From Azospirillum sp. B21 (lineage in GTDB: Bacteria; Pseudomonadota; Alphaproteobacteria; Azospirillales; Azospirillaceae): a stretch of DNA of 64,000 bases. Below are positions 17,584 through 26,000 of the stretch, one piece after another. How positions within the stretch are numbered: position 1 is the first letter of the stretch; each line of letters opens with the position of its first letter. Where the stretch lies: positions 1 through 64,000 of the forward strand of contig NZ_VTTO01000011.1 of the NCBI RefSeq assembly GCF_008364825.1. Reading direction: 5' to 3'. Made by a program: the position numbers and the translations under genes. The notes under the pieces are model-generated. The model ran no database searches. It was not told the origin of the DNA and was given only the letters and a program-made list of their open reading frames with translations.

Positions 17584-18636
17584 TCACATCGCGACGCGGC
17601 GCAATCCATGCGCCAGAGCCGTGGTGGCGCCGCTTAGGAAGACCTCAATCGTCTGGAGATTCTGGTGGAAGCCATTGATGCTGAGCCGCGGGAGCGCGTG
17701 CAATTGAGCTTTGTGCTCGGGCTGCAAGGTGCCGTGGCAAGTTGTCACCGCCGTGGAGAAACCGACCCGCTTTGCCAACGCGAACTCCCTTGCGCCGGCA
17801 TCCGCAGAACTGCCGAAGGGATAGGCGAAATGCACGATCGGGAGCCCCAACCGCTTGGCAAGAACGGCACGGCTGGCTGCCATCTCATGCTCCGCATCCG
17901 CCTCAGAAAGAGTCCGGAGCACCGGGTGCGTTAGGGTATGGGCGCCGAACTCCACGAGACCGCTGTCGCGCATTTTATACACCATATCCCATGCCACTAT
18001 GAGCCGCTGGCAGATCTCTTGGAAATCCGTGTTGTTCAGGCGCTCGAGTTTCCGCAGAAAATCAGCGGCTATGCCGCGATTGGCGGCGCGTAGCGATTTG
18101 TAGAGCTGACCATAAGCCGCTGTCTTGGCGCTCAGTGTGCTTAAGTCAAGCTCACGGTTTCCCGCCTTCGTCGGGATGATTATGCGCTCGCGTTGCCGGA
18201 CGAATTCTTCGATTGCGTCCCACCACGGAAAACTCGTTCCATCGACAAAGCCGGTGGTTACGTTGATGACCATCGGAACTCGATGCTTTTGGCAGATCCT
18301 GAAAGCGTTGTCGTAGTTGTCGCGGTAACCATCATCAAACGATAGAACGATAAAGCGTTTGGGCCGGTCGCTCTTCACCAGCCGCTTGTGCGCTTCGGTC
18401 ATGGATAGGATGTCAATGTTCCGCTTTTTGATGTGCTTAATAACTTCCTCAAAGAACTCAGGAGTAACTGATAGCCCTGCATTCGGAGAAAAGCCTCCCA
18501 ATGTTGAGCGAACTCTGTGGAGGGAAAATATAGATCCAATTCCTGAATACCGATTATTGAACAAGAGATCCAGCCCCGTTGCATGGACGCCGCCAATTAT
18601 GGCGCCAATCGCACGGTGTTGGAGCCTTGATGTCAT
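17584..18636 (-). CDS. Polysaccharide deacetylase family protein (NodB fold)
   Basis: 350 residues. The NodB homology motifs are present in order: SFDDGY at 99-104 (catalytic base Asp and metal Asp), the metal-binding pair in HTLTH (His233, His237), and FAYPFG at about 270-275. The spacing between motifs 1 and 2 is longer than in chitin deacetylases and fits the EPS-cluster subgroup. These CE4 enzymes remove N- or O-acetyl groups from sugars using a divalent metal. With no signal peptide seen, it may act on lipid-linked intermediates in the cytoplasm. A GGGGAG ribosome site precedes the ATG. The gene is noticeably less GC-rich than the block beyond 22 kb. Confidence 0.85.
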   Translation of the reverse strand: MTSRLQHRAIGAIIGGVHATGLDLLFNNRYSGIGSIFSLHRVRSTLGGFSPNAGLSVTPEFFEEVIKHIKKRNIDILSMTEAHKRLVKSDRPKRFIVLSFDDGYRDNYDNAFRICQKHRVPMVINVTTGFVDGTSFPWWDAIEEFVRQRERIIIPTKAGNRELDLSTLSAKTAAYGQLYKSLRAANRGIAADFLRKLERLNNTDFQEICQRLIVAWDMVYKMRDSGLVEFGAHTLTHPVLRTLSEADAEHEMAASRAVLAKRLGLPIVHFAYPFGSSADAGAREFALAKRVGFSTAVTTCHGTLQPEHKAQLHALPRLSINGFHQNLQTIEVFLSGATTALAHGLRRVAM

Positions 18637-19015
18637 TCGTCTCCCCTCAAGAACGTTTTGTCGCGCGGACGGGTGTCCGGTTTGTTTCTAGAAAATGCGG
18701 GCTTCCATAGCGCGTCGAGAGATTTCGCTCGCAATCTAACATTCAGAATGCCTCTTTCAGTAAAACACAAAACCCTGATCCAAGGTAAGCATCCACTGAG
18801 TGCCGCGTGACCCTCGGCCCGAATTTCCTCCAGGAAAATTCCGCACAGGCGAGAGTGGAACTATCACAGTAGTGTTAATAAGATAGTATTAGGGTGGGCT
18901 TGACTGGATAGGCAGCTTGCCATCAAGGTATGCTTTGAGACGCAGTTGGGAGCTAAAGATCGGAGCGGCGCCCCGTTGAAAGAAGAGTGCGGTCTAGCGC
19001 CTCCTTGCGGTCGGG
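18637..19015. other. Intergenic region, no gene seen
   Basis: AT-richer DNA between two minus-strand genes. It has no believable reading frame; a short CTATC/GATAG symmetry surrounds AGTGTTAATA near 18860-18885. It may hold the promoter of the deacetylase gene. Confidence 0.45.
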
Positions 19016-19873
19016 TCACATCGGAATAAGCACGAGTTCCGTATAAAGGTTGTCGATGTTCTCCGGGGTGACCGATGCAGATCGAAACAAAACCGGCCTC
19101 CTCATTAGTATTCCACAAGGCCGGCTCTTTCCGAATAGGCGGCTATCCCCCATTACGGCAACCGTGTACTGCTTTGCCATGATATACCATTTGACGGCTT
19201 CCAAGTGTCTTGCGAAAAGTTCAGCCGAGCTGACAAACAAGATTTCGGAAAAAGGCACGCCGCGCTTGATGCGTTTCTTTGAAAGAATAAGGCACTGCTC
19301 ACCTCTGGACCAGATCAATACGGCAAGGCAGCCGTAGGGGACGTGATCGTTGATGACCTGACGAAGGACCTGGCTGATGTGCGGCTTGATAAATTCTATT
19401 CGAGACTCGAAACGCGGAAGACCTCTCATAAGCCCGAACGCATTCATAACCGGAGGATAGATTATCCTGCCTATATCAAGGGACTTAAACCCCATCATCT
19501 TCATCAGTCGAGCCACAGTCGGGATCGGAGAAATGCTTGTAACGGTGCAATTTGCCGAACGAATCGCTGCGGTCAACAACGACAACGCCATTCCACGATA
19601 TCCTTCATCCACACAGAGGGTTGTGAGATTGCAGAACCTCTCTCGGCGACCATTGATTTCACGCTCCGAGTACACTGTCCCGATGAATCCGACGACGCCC
19701 CCTTTGGCTTCCAGAACCCACCCGTACTCTCCCTCGTTGTTGCTCCAGTTGTTTTCAAGCAAATGTCGCCATGCGGCCCGGTCAATCCCATTGTTAAACT
19801 GCCTGAGAATCAGACCGCAGATTTCTTCCGCGTCATCCAGGTTGGCAGGGCGCACGGACGTTTTTTTCTTCAT
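19016..19873 (-). CDS. GNAT-like acyltransferase of the EPS locus
   Basis: 285 residues starting MKKKTSVRPANLDDAEEICGL, which is the classic first strand and helix of GNAT N-acyltransferases. The core continues with GWVLEAKGGVVGFIGTVYSE (strands 2-4) and NLTTLCVDEGYRGMALSLLTAA, matching the acetyl-CoA pyrophosphate loop pattern V-x5-RG-x-A/G. The second half (about 140-285) is poorly conserved and may be a second, degenerate GNAT lobe. A likely role is acyl transfer to an amino sugar of the EPS, complementary to the neighbouring deacetylase. Lower GC than the window average suggests foreign origin. The GNAT fold is reasonably clear; the substrate is unknown. Confidence 0.65.
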   Translation of the reverse strand: MKKKTSVRPANLDDAEEICGLILRQFNNGIDRAAWRHLLENNWSNNEGEYGWVLEAKGGVVGFIGTVYSEREINGRRERFCNLTTLCVDEGYRGMALSLLTAAIRSANCTVTSISPIPTVARLMKMMGFKSLDIGRIIYPPVMNAFGLMRGLPRFESRIEFIKPHISQVLRQVINDHVPYGCLAVLIWSRGEQCLILSKKRIKRGVPFSEILFVSSAELFARHLEAVKWYIMAKQYTVAVMGDSRLFGKSRPCGILMRRPVLFRSASVTPENIDNLYTELVLIPM

Positions 19874-20258
19874 GGGATTTTCTTTCAGTGAAGCTGCGGG
19901 CTGATTAAGCACAAGTCGCCTCCTGATGGCGGTTCGTTGAATTCTCTCGAAGGCCTACCCGTACGGATGCTGCCACCGAGTGCTGCTGCCTGAACATCAT
20001 TGCGCGTGGGATGAGCTTAGCATTTGCGGGCGATCAGGTGCTTGGCTGCAAGAAGTCTTATTCATCTGCAGGTTATTCATCAATAATACCCAACTTGATA
20101 ACGTCTTATTGCAAGGGTGTCCGGAGAATTGCGACATTATTTCCTAGATGTACACTCTGAAAACTCAATAGAAAGATTTTTTATTAGTGAACAATGTGTT
20201 TTCGCTGGTTATTTTGTGCGCAAATGGCTAGGCCTCATGTCCCTGCCGAGCTGAGGGT
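19874..20258. other. AT-rich intergenic region left of an IS110 relic
   Basis: No gene seen. The stretch 20060-20210 is one of the most AT-rich in the window. It probably carries the promoter of the GNAT-like gene, and its right edge should contain the left end of the IS110 relic. Confidence 0.45.
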
Positions 20259-20336
20259 GGCTCGTCTCACGTTCTGTCGCCAACGAGGGTTGCGCCGAGT
20301 AGGCCGGCGCCTTGCTTCTGACAGAAGGGACGAGCC
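20259..20336 (+). ncRNA. Structured leader of IS110 relic, possible bridge-RNA remnant
   Basis: Nested complementary arms fold this segment. The outer stem is GGCTCGTC (20259-20266) with GACGAGCC (20329-20336). The next stem is TTCTGTC (20272-20278) with GACAGAA (20320-20326). A GCGCC/GGCGC hairpin sits in the middle. The segment ends immediately before the GTG that opens the IS110 transposase fragment. IS110-family elements encode a bridge RNA in the non-coding DNA beside the recombinase gene, which fits this position. The assignment is inference from structure and place; a translation-control hairpin is the alternative. Confidence 0.4.
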
Positions 20337-20510
20337 GTGGAGCAGGATACAGCCGCGTTCGTTGCAATGGACACGCACAAAGAGATGATCGCCGTTGCGG
20401 TAGCCGAAGCTGCCCGTTCGGGCGAGGTTCGCTTCGTGGGCGAGATCCCCAACCGCGCCGACGCGGTGCGCCGGCTTCTGGACAAGCTGGCCAGCAAATA
20501 CAACCTCTGT
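20337..20510 (+). pseudogene. IS110 family transposase, N-terminal fragment
   Basis: From the GTG at 20337 the frame reads MEQDTAAFVAMDTHKEMIAV and continues through GEVRFVGEIPNRADAVRRL to LASKY near 20500. This is the DEDD-domain start of IS110 recombinases, with the first catalytic Asp in AMDTHKE. The usual continuation (HFCYEAGPCGYG type) is absent, and unrelated sequence follows an inverted repeat TTCGCC/GGCGAA at 20513-20528. At least 85% of the transposase is therefore missing and the element cannot move by itself. Confidence 0.82.
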
Positions 20511-20617
20511 CATTCGCCGAATGGCGAAAAAAGACGCGTCCCCGCCCCCTGTACGGTTGCATGGATGCCTCGCTACGGCGGCGTGCATCCGGCCCTTCTC
20601 ATTCAGGGTGCACATCC

Positions 20618-21271
20618 ATGCTATCTCCAGATCGGACTATTGAGGATCGGGATGCCGAGGACTGGGACGCACCGCTCCGTGACCGGGTGCATCCGCCGGA
20701 ACCGGTCGCTGGCACGCTGATTTCTGTTGCTGCCTCGGCAGCCGCGGCCGATACCCTGCGCCGGTTTTGTCTGTCGCAGGCGGATCTGATGCCGACGGTG
20801 CGGCGGCTCGAACTCGACTGGCCGTGCTGCGTCGCAATGATGCAGCGCTTCGCCAAGTATGTGACCAGCGTTCCGGTCTACCATCCACGCGATCCAAGAT
20901 CGCGTTCTGATTCGCCCATGCCGGTGCTGTTCCTGTGCCTTCAGAAGGGGCTCAGCGCCTATGACGCTGCGGCCACCGAAAGCGACGACCGCCGTTTACT
21001 CGCCTTCATCGAGGGGCTTTGCCAGGAGGCGGCCCGCCTGCCTTCGGGCATTGCGCTGTTTACGCCCGACAACGACTGCTGGATGGCGGGCAATGGGGCG
21101 GCGCTGCACGGCTGGCTGGCGACATGCGATGTGCGTGGCGTGACCGTCCATCGTTCCCAGCGCCGCGGCGCCAGCTATCGGCGCGTTCTCTCCGCGATCG
21201 GCCGGTATGTCGTTCTGGGGCGTGAACGCGCGATCCTGGAGCGTGTCCGTCGGGCCGATGCGATGCCATAG
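20618..21271 (+). CDS. Hypothetical protein next to IS110 relic
   Basis: A reading frame of 217 residues from the ATG at 20618 (MLSPDRTIEDRDAEDWD). The composition looks like real protein, with a hydrophobic patch and a segment FTPDNDCWMAGNGAALHGWL. No family is recognised. The upstream extension of the open frame runs through the IS110 fragment in another frame and is not coding. It may be an island cargo gene or itself a truncated gene, and no partner is evident. No strong ribosome site was seen before the ATG, which lowers confidence. Confidence 0.45.
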   Translation: MLSPDRTIEDRDAEDWDAPLRDRVHPPEPVAGTLISVAASAAAADTLRRFCLSQADLMPTVRRLELDWPCCVAMMQRFAKYVTSVPVYHPRDPRSRSDSPMPVLFLCLQKGLSAYDAAATESDDRRLLAFIEGLCQEAARLPSGIALFTPDNDCWMAGNGAALHGWLATCDVRGVTVHRSQRRGASYRRVLSAIGRYVVLGRERAILERVRRADAMP

Positions 21272-21589
21272 GACGAGCCGGCGGCCCGCGCGGCCGGAAG
21301 CCAGACGACCGCATGTCGCCGCCAATCATTCCTGATCACGCGATGCAGGCCTTCGCACCAACCCGTGCGTCCGGATGACCCAAGGGTAGGAGAGATTGAG
21401 CACCTACGGGTCAAAGAGGAGCCGTCCCCTTGTTCGCACAAGGGCGATTTGATCAAGTCGATCATGCCCCTTCATCGTCGCAGCCAGGGCGTTCGGTAAA
21501 GGCCAAATCCCTCCCCCGCGACCACCGATGCTTGCGATCCTCGATCGCTCTAAAGCCCGGTCTCTCCACGGAGGCTGGGCTTCTTCATA

Positions 21590-21690
21590 TTCGCGGCGAA
21601 GCTCAGCATCGCCGCACAGCACGATCGCCAGCCCGTTGCCGTCCGGCTGCAGCGTGATCTGGTTAACCGGACCACGGAGGATGATCTTGC
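21590..21690 (-). pseudogene. Possible serine-recombinase C-terminal relic
   Basis: The minus strand encodes KIILRGPVNQITLQPDG followed by NGLAIVLCGDAEL. This resembles the beta-rich C-terminal segment of large serine recombinases (pattern RGLVD-IVL-P-GLAIEL-GDLA). Only about 35 residues can be matched and no resolvase catalytic domain is nearby. A chance match is possible. The rest of 21272-21789 shows no gene. Confidence 0.3.
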
Positions 21691-21713
21691 TCCACCGAAC
21701 CGGGGCAAGATCA
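21682..21713. repeat. Hairpin containing the right copy of the 18-bp direct repeat
   Basis: TGATCTTGC (21682-21690) pairs perfectly with GCAAGATCA (21705-21713), and the adjoining TCC/GGG extends the stem. The right half is the second copy of CGAACCGGGGCAAGATCA (21696-21713) that also lies at 127-144. It sits exactly where low-GC island-like DNA gives way to the very GC-rich glycosyltransferase block. Confidence 0.6.
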
Positions 21714-21789
21714 GAACCAAGCTTAGCAAAGCGGCAAATCTGTCCGCGAAACGGGGACCATCTCAACCGCTGCCGTGAATACAAGCGGC

Positions 21790-22956
21790 TCAGGCAGCGG
21801 CTTGGATGAAAGAGTTGGCGAAGGCACGCCAACTCCGCTCCCCGCACATGAAAGCCCGCCCCTTCTCGGCGCAGGCACGCGCGGCCGCCCTATCGGCATG
21901 GACGCGTTCCAACTGTTCGATCACCTCCTCCACAGCGGATTCGCCCCAGCCCCGCCGCGCACCTGTGGGATCGACCACCGGTGTCTGGTCGCGGAGCGGC
22001 AGGCAATTGCCCTCACGGATCAGGTCGAGATGGCCGGTGTTGGCCGACAAAATCACCGGCACACCGCAGGCCATCGCCTCCATGGCAACGAGGTTGGTGG
22101 CGCCCTCGCAGCGGTTGGGGAAAACGGCTGCGTGACAATCGGCCATGATCGCCGCGATCCGATGCCTTGGGATGAAGCCCATGTCGACGAAGCCCTCCGG
22201 CGGCACGCCATGCGCCATCGCCCATTCCACGATCCGCAGCTTTCCGTTGTCGCCGATCATCGGGGGCATGGGTGTCAACGGGGATTCGGCAATCGTTCCG
22301 GAGGTGTGCGGCCAGTGATTGTGCCAAGCGGTGACCAGCAGCGCCTCGGGGTGGCGTTCGTGGAAACGCCGGAAGGCGGCCAGCACGATGTCCTGTCCCT
22401 TGCGGAACTCCAGCTTGCCCCCGGAGAAGATGACGAAGCGGTCGCCGAACCGGCCGGTGGGAGGCAGAGCGGGGAGTTCACCCGGATCTATGCCCTGGAA
22501 AGCGCAGCCGACCTCCGAGAGTCCTTGTTCCAGAAGCAAATCCCGGTTGTAGGTCGAATGCACCACGAGCTTGTCATAGCTGCGCGCGCGCTCCAGTGTT
22601 GCGGTGTCGAACCGGCTGTCCTCGAAGGCGATCACACCGACATTGCGGCTGCCGCGGAAGCGCGCGGATGTCGGCCCCTCGTTGAAGCCGTTGGCCAGCG
22701 CGTGCAGCAGCGTCCAGCCCTTGACGACCACCACAGAATCCCGGACCTGATCGGCGATGGCGCTGATGCGCTCATGCCCGGCAAGCAGCGGCGTCACTCT
22801 TTCCCGGTTCTCCGGCCGCAGCGTGGCCAGCAGCGGCCGTTCCAGCAAAAGCGGTGGGCGGCCGTGGTCCAGCAGGTAAAGCGCCGTATGCACCCCAACC
22901 AGACCCCAGCCATGGATTTCCGAAAGCTGCCAGGTCAAAGCAATGTTCTGTTCCAC
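21790..22956 (-). CDS. GT4-like glycosyltransferase
   Basis: 388 residues from a GTG with AAGG about 6 bases upstream. The N-terminus reads NIALTWQLSEIHGWGLVGVH. The donor half contains FSGGKLEFRKGQDIVLAAF and NRCEGATNLVAMEAMACGVPVIL, the EX7E region of GT4 enzymes. It is divergently placed 128 bp from the giant triple-domain glycosyltransferase, so the two may share a control region. It is the first gene of the GC-rich block and has no TPR repeats. It probably acts in the same glycan pathway as its neighbours; donor unknown. Confidence 0.82.
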   Translation of the reverse strand: MEQNIALTWQLSEIHGWGLVGVHTALYLLDHGRPPLLLERPLLATLRPENRERVTPLLAGHERISAIADQVRDSVVVVKGWTLLHALANGFNEGPTSARFRGSRNVGVIAFEDSRFDTATLERARSYDKLVVHSTYNRDLLLEQGLSEVGCAFQGIDPGELPALPPTGRFGDRFVIFSGGKLEFRKGQDIVLAAFRRFHERHPEALLVTAWHNHWPHTSGTIAESPLTPMPPMIGDNGKLRIVEWAMAHGVPPEGFVDMGFIPRHRIAAIMADCHAAVFPNRCEGATNLVAMEAMACGVPVILSANTGHLDLIREGNCLPLRDQTPVVDPTGARRGWGESAVEEVIEQLERVHADRAAARACAEKGRAFMCGERSWRAFANSFIQAAA

Positions 22957-23084
22957 CCACAGCCTTTCGACGCGCAGCGCAAATGCCGGTTGACCTTCCC
23001 GCCGGGGACTGGTGCTATGCAGCAGGAAGTGCCGGCATCCGGCCGGCCCGTTATTTTGCGCCGGCCCACCTCGACCTTCAAGGC

Positions 23085-26000
23085 ATGACCGTCAAGATCG
23101 CATTCATCGACCCGACGAAGGGCGATTACACCCCCGAGACGCCGCATCATCAGCCGCTTGGCGGATCTCAGTCGGCGCTCTGCTACCTTGCGGAAATGCT
23201 GGCCGCCGCCGGCCATTCGATCACGGTGGTCAATGGGGGACGCGCGGCCGTGACCGTGCGCGGCGTGCACTGCCTGCCGATCGCGTCGGTGACCCTTGAG
23301 GATTTGTGCGGATTTCACGTCGTGGTCGTCCTGAATGGCTGCGATCGGGAGTTTCTGCTGCCTCTGCGCGCCAGACTGAGCGGCGAGCGCAAACTGATCC
23401 TCTGGACACAGCACGCCGCCGACCAGCCGGCTGTGGCGACTCTGGCCGAAGCCGACCTGCGCGACTGCCTGGACGGCATCGCCTTCGTCAGCCGATGGCA
23501 GATGGATGGGTATCTGAAGGCCTTCCATCTCGATCCGGCGCGCTGCCGGGTGATGCGCAACGGGATCGCGCCGGCCTTTGCCGGCCTGTTCGGGCCGGAC
23601 GAGGACATCCTGGCGGCGAAGCCCTGGCCGCCGGTGCTGGCCTACACCAGCACGCCCTTCCGCGGCCTCGACGTGCTGCTCGACAGCTTCCCGCTGATCC
23701 GGGCGGCGATTCCGGGAACCCGGCTGCGCGTGTGTTCGAGCCTTGAGACCTATCAGGTCCCCGCCGAGCGGGATCCCTTCACCGCCCTGTACCAGCGCTG
23801 TCGCGAGACCGAAGGAGTGGAGTATCTCGGCGGCATCGGCCAGGTGGCGTTGGCCGGGGTGATGCGGGAGGCGACCTGCCTTGCCTATCTCAACCGCTTC
23901 GCCGAGACCTCCTGCATCGCCGTGCTGGAGGCGCTGGCTGCCGGCTGCCTCGTGGTGTCGAGCCAACTGGGAGCCCTGCCGGAAAGCGGAGCCGGGTTCG
24001 CGCGTCTCATTCCCGTGCCGGAAGATCCGCAGGAGCATGCGCGGCACTATGCCGAGGCGGCGGTGGCTGCCCTGAGCGAGTTGCGGGACGATCGCGATGC
24101 CGGCCGCCGGCTCCGCGCCCAGGTCGACCATGCGAACTCCGGGACGACCTGGGGAGTGCGGGCGCAGGGCTGGATCGATTGGTTCAAGGAAATGCTGGCG
24201 CCGCCTTCCCTGCCGCCTGTTCCTCTGCCGCCGGTTTCAGGAGGGGCCGCCACGGCGATCACCGCCAAGATCGTCTCCGCTCAGCAGCAACTCATGGAGG
24301 CGTTGGGCATCCATCTGAATTCCGGAGGCGACCGCCGGCTGGCCGACCCGGCTTGGCGGGCCGAGGCGCGTGGGATGATCGAACTGGTGGAGCGTTCGCT
24401 CCACCTCGATCACAACGACGAGGAGGCGCGCACCGGCGTCTGGTCGGCTCTGCGGGGCTATGACGCCTGGCTGTCCTACCAGACCGCGCTGCCCGAACTG
24501 CCGCCGCCGTCTCCGCTGCCGCCCGGCGGGCGCCGCATCTTCGACTGCTTCCAGTTCTACAACGAACTGGATCTGCTGGAGGTCCGGTTGGCCGAACTCT
24601 ACCCGGTGGTGGACCGCTTCGTCCTGGTCGAGGCGACCTACACCCATGCCGGCGCGGCCAAGCCGCTGCATTACGCCGACAACCGGGCGCGCTTCGCGGC
24701 CTATGCGGACAAGATCGTCCACATCGTGGTTGCCGAGGATCCCGGCGGCTTCGCCTGGAACCGCGAGGCTTACCAAAGGGACGCGATCCTGCGCGGGCTC
24801 GGAGACTGCCGGCCCAGCGACATGATCCTCATCTCTGACGCCGACGAAATCCTGCGTGCCCCGGTCGTCGAGCGGCTGCGTCGGGAGCCGGATGAAGGCT
24901 CAGGCGCGGGCGCAGGGATGGGCGCCACGCTCTTCGCTCCCCATCTGGACATCTTCCTCTATTTCCTGGACCTCAAGGCGCCCGATCCCTGGGTCTCGGT
25001 GGCGGCCGCCCAGTGGGAGCTGATCCGCCGCATCGGCGCCAACCGTGCCCGCTATCTGGCCAAGCAGGGGATCGGGCACGTCATACCGGATGCCGGCTGG
25101 CATTTCACCTGGATGGGGGGCGCCGACCGTTTCCGCGCAAAGCTGGAGGCTTTCGCCCACCGCGAGATGATGGCCGGTTTCGACCGCGATCCGCAGGTCA
25201 ACCAAGCCCGGTTGGATCGCTTCTACGCCACCGGCCGTTTCGATGACGGCGCGTTGCCCGGCATGTGGACGGGCCTTCGCCGAGTGCCCATCGACGGGCG
25301 CTATCCGAGCCGCATCCGGGAAACGCTCGCCCGCTTCCGTCATCTCGGCTGGATCACCCCGCAGGCGGAACCCGCGCCGGAGTCCCTGACCGAGGAAGGC
25401 CGGGCGCGGGAGCGGCGCGGGGACGGAGCGGCGGCAGAGGCGATCTGGCGCTGCGCCGCCGCCCTTGACCCCACCCAGATCGAAGCCTTCCACGCGCTTT
25501 CCGAGCGGCTGCTGGCGCGGAACGCAACGGCCGAGGCGCTCCGGCCCCTGCGCTGCTGCACCCGGCTGGACCCCGAGGGTAGCTTCCACCTGTTCAAGCT
25601 CGCCCACAGCCTGCTTCTGCTCCGCCGGTACGGGGAGGGAGCAACGGTCCTGAGCGAACTGATCCGCCGCGAGCCGGAGGAGCATCGTGCCTACGGCAAC
25701 CTCGCGGTCGCGCTGAAGAATCTCGGCCTCCACGAGCAGGCGGTGGCGGTCGGCCGCCGGGCGCTGGCGCTGATGCCGGCGGATGCGGGCCTGCTGAGCA
25801 ATCTGGGCCTCGCTCTGTCGATGCGGATCGAAGGGGGCGAGGCGGCGGCCGACGCCCTGTCGCACGCCTTGGTCCTGGAGCCGAGCCATGCCGAGACGCG
25901 AATGAACCGCGCCCTGGTCCTGCGCAGCCTGCATCGGCTGGACGAAGCGGAGGACGCATGCCGCCGTCTGATCGCGGAACGCCCCGACGAGGCCGGAGCC

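Noticed and set aside
20312..20617. Extending the 217-residue hypothetical protein upstream to 20312
   Set aside because: That stretch encodes the IS110 fragment in a different frame, so the in-frame extension is not coding.
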